Shown piece by piece: positions 33,274 to 35,237 of a stretch of 35,237 nt of DNA. Below the pieces are notes generated by a model. It saw nothing but the letters and a program-made list of their open reading frames with translations. It was not told where the DNA came from and ran no database searches. Position numbers and translations under genes: made by a program. Origin of the DNA: Candidatus Cloacimonadota bacterium. Lineage in GTDB: Bacteria; Cloacimonadota; Cloacimonadia; Cloacimonadales; JAJBBL01. Each line of letters begins with the position of its first letter. Positions within the stretch are counted from its first letter, which is position 1. The DNA lies in contig JAHYIR010000022.1 of the NCBI GenBank assembly GCA_019429305.1, forward strand, positions 1 to 35,237. Direction: 5' to 3'.

Positions 33274-35237
33274 AGAAGTATATATTTATCACAATCATTC
33301 TATTTAGTGGTTTTATGTTATACAGTCAGTTCTCAGCCCGTGAGGAAAGCAGAACTGGAACAATTCCCGATCTGATCTCGTTCCAAGGGAGATTAACTGA
33401 CAGTATGGGTGAACCGGTAAATGACATTCTATCGATCAGATTTAATGTCTATGATGTTGCTGTAGGTGGCTCTGCGATTTGGACAGAAGATCGAGAAGTC
33501 ACAATCTTTAACGGATTGTTTCAATTGAATCTGGGTGAATTAAACCCCCTTGATGAATCATATTTCGCAGCAGAAGCTCGCTGGTTAGGTGTAAAGATCA
33601 GTGCAGATGCTGAGATGACTCCTCGCATCAGAATTGTAAGTACAGCTTACTCTCTACACTCTGTAGAAGAAGACCCAACGTGGGAAGGAGAAACCAATAT
33701 TAGTGGAGATATTGGTAGAACCGGAAATGTAGGGATAGGGACACCGACACCTGCATATCCTTTGCATATTATTGGTAGTGGTGCTGAAGAGTATCAAAAA
33801 ATATCCAATCAAGAAGATCTACCGGTGAGCATGTCGTTCGAAACTCCTTATCTTAAATGGCTCATCGGTCAGAATAGACCACCTGATATGCCTGTTTTAT
33901 ATGATGGGTTTTTCTTCTATGATGATTATGTAGAACAAACTCGATTACTTATCAACTATGTTGGTAATGTAGGTATAGGAGCCATAAACCCTACTCAGAA
34001 ACTGGATATTGACGGTAATATCAGAATTAGGGGTGGTTTTCCCGGTCTTGGTAAGGTTCTAACTTCTGATGCAACTGGGGTTGCTACCTGGCAAGAACCC
34101 ACAACAATAGCAGAAACTGATCCTACTTGGAGTGGAGATACTGACATAACAGGAGCCATAGGTAGAACAGGTTATGTCGGTATTGGGACTACAACCCCTA
34201 CAGAATTATTACATGTAAGTGGTGGTGATGCTATGATAAATTCACATACAATAGGTAGAGGTGGTGGTGGTTTAGAAAGTAATGTGGTTATCGGTTATCA
34301 AGCACTTCACTCCAATACTACATCGGGTGATAGAAATGTCGCGATCGGTCATCAGGCATTATATTCGCAAACAGTTGGAGGATTAAACACAGCAATTGGC
34401 TATAAATCACTTCACTCCAATACTTCTGGTTATGAGAATACAGCAATTGGACATAGAAGTCTATATTCCAACACGGAAGGTGTTTTCAATACTGCTAATG
34501 GCGTGGACGTGCTTTACTCGAACTCTACAGGTAATTTTAACACAGCGTCCGGATACAGAGCTTTACAAGGAAATACTACGGGTAATAGAAATACGGCATA
34601 CGGTGTAGAGGCATTATCATTAAATTCAACAGCAAATGATAATACTGCCCTGGGTTATTATGCTTTAACATCCAATACAACAGGGTATGAAAATACTGCC
34701 GTCGGAGGCGAAGCATTATATTACAACAATATCGGGTATAGAAATACGGCAGTCGGATTTCAGGCACTATACAGTTCAACAGCTAATGACAATGATGCCT
34801 TCGGATGGAAAGCACTATTTACAAACACTACTGGTAGCAATAATACCGCTTTAGGTAATTATTCATTGCATAATAATACTGAAGGTGACTATAATCTGGC
34901 TGTTGGTGGTGGTGCCCTAAGAACAAATACTACCGGTAATTATAATGTCGGCATTGGACATAGCACAATCTTGGGTAATGAGACGGGATTGGGAAATACT
35001 GCTGTTGGTACTTGGTCTTTAAGTGGCTCTGCTGCAGGAGGTTGTAACGAGAACTCGGTTTTGGGTTATCAAGCTATGGCAATGAATTATACTGGAAGTT
35101 ATAACTCAGCAATGGGAAGCCAATCATTATACTGGAACAGTTCCGGTAATTATAATACTGCCAATGGATTTAAGGCACTATTTTTTAATACTAGTGGGGA
35201 ATTTAATACAGCAATTGGAACTAATGCTCTTTATACT
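33270..35237 (+). CDS. Secreted fibre-like repeat protein, partial
   Basis: The frame is open from the ATG at 33270 to the right window edge (656 codons seen). GAGGAGGT lies 4 nt before the ATG. After a signal peptide (MKKYIFITIILFSGFMLYSQFSA) comes an N-terminal domain common in FCB surface proteins (ISFQGRLTDSMGEPVND to TPRIRIVSTAYSLHS, about 35-130). Three units ending in VGIG then follow, two of them continuing with Thr-Pro-type turns and an LHI/LHV strand, typical of trimeric tail-fibre-like proteins. From residue 338 (nt 34281) to the edge there are 19 tandem repeats of about 17 residues (51 nt), consensus NTAxGxxALxSNTTGxx. It is probably a beta-helical surface fibre, possibly ending in an S74-type chaperone domain outside the window. 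Confidence 0.9.
   Translation, partial: MKKYIFITIILFSGFMLYSQFSAREESRTGTIPDLISFQGRLTDSMGEPVNDILSIRFNVYDVAVGGSAIWTEDREVTIFNGLFQLNLGELNPLDESYFAAEARWLGVKISADAEMTPRIRIVSTAYSLHSVEEDPTWEGETNISGDIGRTGNVGIGTPTPAYPLHIIGSGAEEYQKISNQEDLPVSMSFETPYLKWLIGQNRPPDMPVLYDGFFFYDDYVEQTRLLINYVGNVGIGAINPTQKLDIDGNIRIRGGFPGLGKVLTSDATGVATWQEPTTIAETDPTWSGDTDITGAIGRTGYVGIGTTTPTELLHVSGGDAMINSHTIGRGGGGLESNVVIGYQALHSNTTSGDRNVAIGHQALYSQTVGGLNTAIGYKSLHSNTSGYENTAIGHRSLYSNTEGVFNTANGVDVLYSNSTGNFNTASGYRALQGNTTGNRNTAYGVEALSLNSTANDNTALGYYALTSNTTGYENTAVGGEALYYNNIGYRNTAVGFQALYSSTANDNDAFGWKALFTNTTGSNNTALGNYSLHNNTEGDYNLAVGGGALRTNTTGNYNVGIGHSTILGNETGLGNTAVGTWSLSGSAAGGCNENSVLGYQAMAMNYTGSYNSAMGSQSLYWNSSGNYNTANGFKALFFNTSGEFNTAIGTNALYT
34281..35237 (+). 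repeat. 51-bp coding tandem repeat, 19 units and continuing
   Basis: Units have 17 codons, except the first (18), the tenth (16) and the fifteenth (19). NTAxG and ALxSN-type positions are conserved in the protein while the DNA varies strongly between units. That argues for old repeats kept by selection on structure rather than a young slippage array. Confidence 0.88.

Noticed and set aside
34396-34779. Small open frames on both strands within the fibre repeat region
   Set aside because: They are shadows produced by the repetitive codon pattern of the real frame.
34281-35237. Regular 51-nt spacing considered as a CRISPR array
   Set aside because: Units are all in one reading frame, differ from each other in DNA, and there are no identical repeats with unique spacers.

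Overview
The window is about 35 kb of AT-rich bacterial DNA with densely packed protein genes. I saw no rRNA, tRNA, CRISPR array or transposase. Several features point to the FCB group, most likely Candidatus Cloacimonadota: a large secreted protein ending in a FlgD-like sorting domain (NYPNPFNPET), secreted FG-GAP and fibre-like proteins, a gene family that databases call 'asparagine synthetase B' in Bacteroidetes, and two copies of an FCB-type receiver/PEP-synthase-like protein. The assignment rests on recognised families, not on a phylogeny.

Left part (1-8.6 kb, mostly minus strand). A subtilisin-type protease with FG-GAP repeats runs off the left edge. A 960-residue secreted multidomain protein follows, then a compact operon lepB - hemW - exported unknown (the 'asnB-like' family). 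After a gap of about 400 bp comes a plus-strand PAS hybrid histidine kinase that lacks the phosphoacceptor histidine, followed at once by a ROK sugar kinase.

Middle part (12.9-18.2 kb). A minus-strand operon encodes an ArsR/SdpR-type repressor, an SdpI-type membrane protein and an exported alpha/beta hydrolase. It has a recognisable promoter overlapped by a near-perfect palindrome. Then come an orphan 139-residue gene, a ClC chloride channel/antiporter and D-Ala-D-Ala ligase.

Right-centre (18.4-29.9 kb, all plus strand). Two tandem paralogues of about 1000 residues join receiver-like domains to a PPDK/PEP-synthase ATP-binding domain. They are followed by glutamate dehydrogenase, an NtrB-like kinase, an NtrC-like sigma54 activator and a small protein with two four-cysteine motifs. 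That small protein sits behind a very good sigma54 (-24/-12) promoter. The order suggests a nitrogen or energy sensing and response block, but that link is inference.

Right end (29.9-35.2 kb). The minus-strand set maf - amidohydrolase - conserved unknown is followed by a roughly 680 bp gap. The gap holds a strong promoter, a hairpin and a short or broken reading frame. A secreted fibre-like protein with a 17-residue (51 nt) tandem repeat then runs off the right edge.

Both edge genes (1-2374 and 33270-35237) and the repeats at 29083-29247 were found by reading the sequence directly. Alternative starts are proposed for lepB, the SdpR-like gene, the first receiver/PPDK gene and the small Cys-rich gene.
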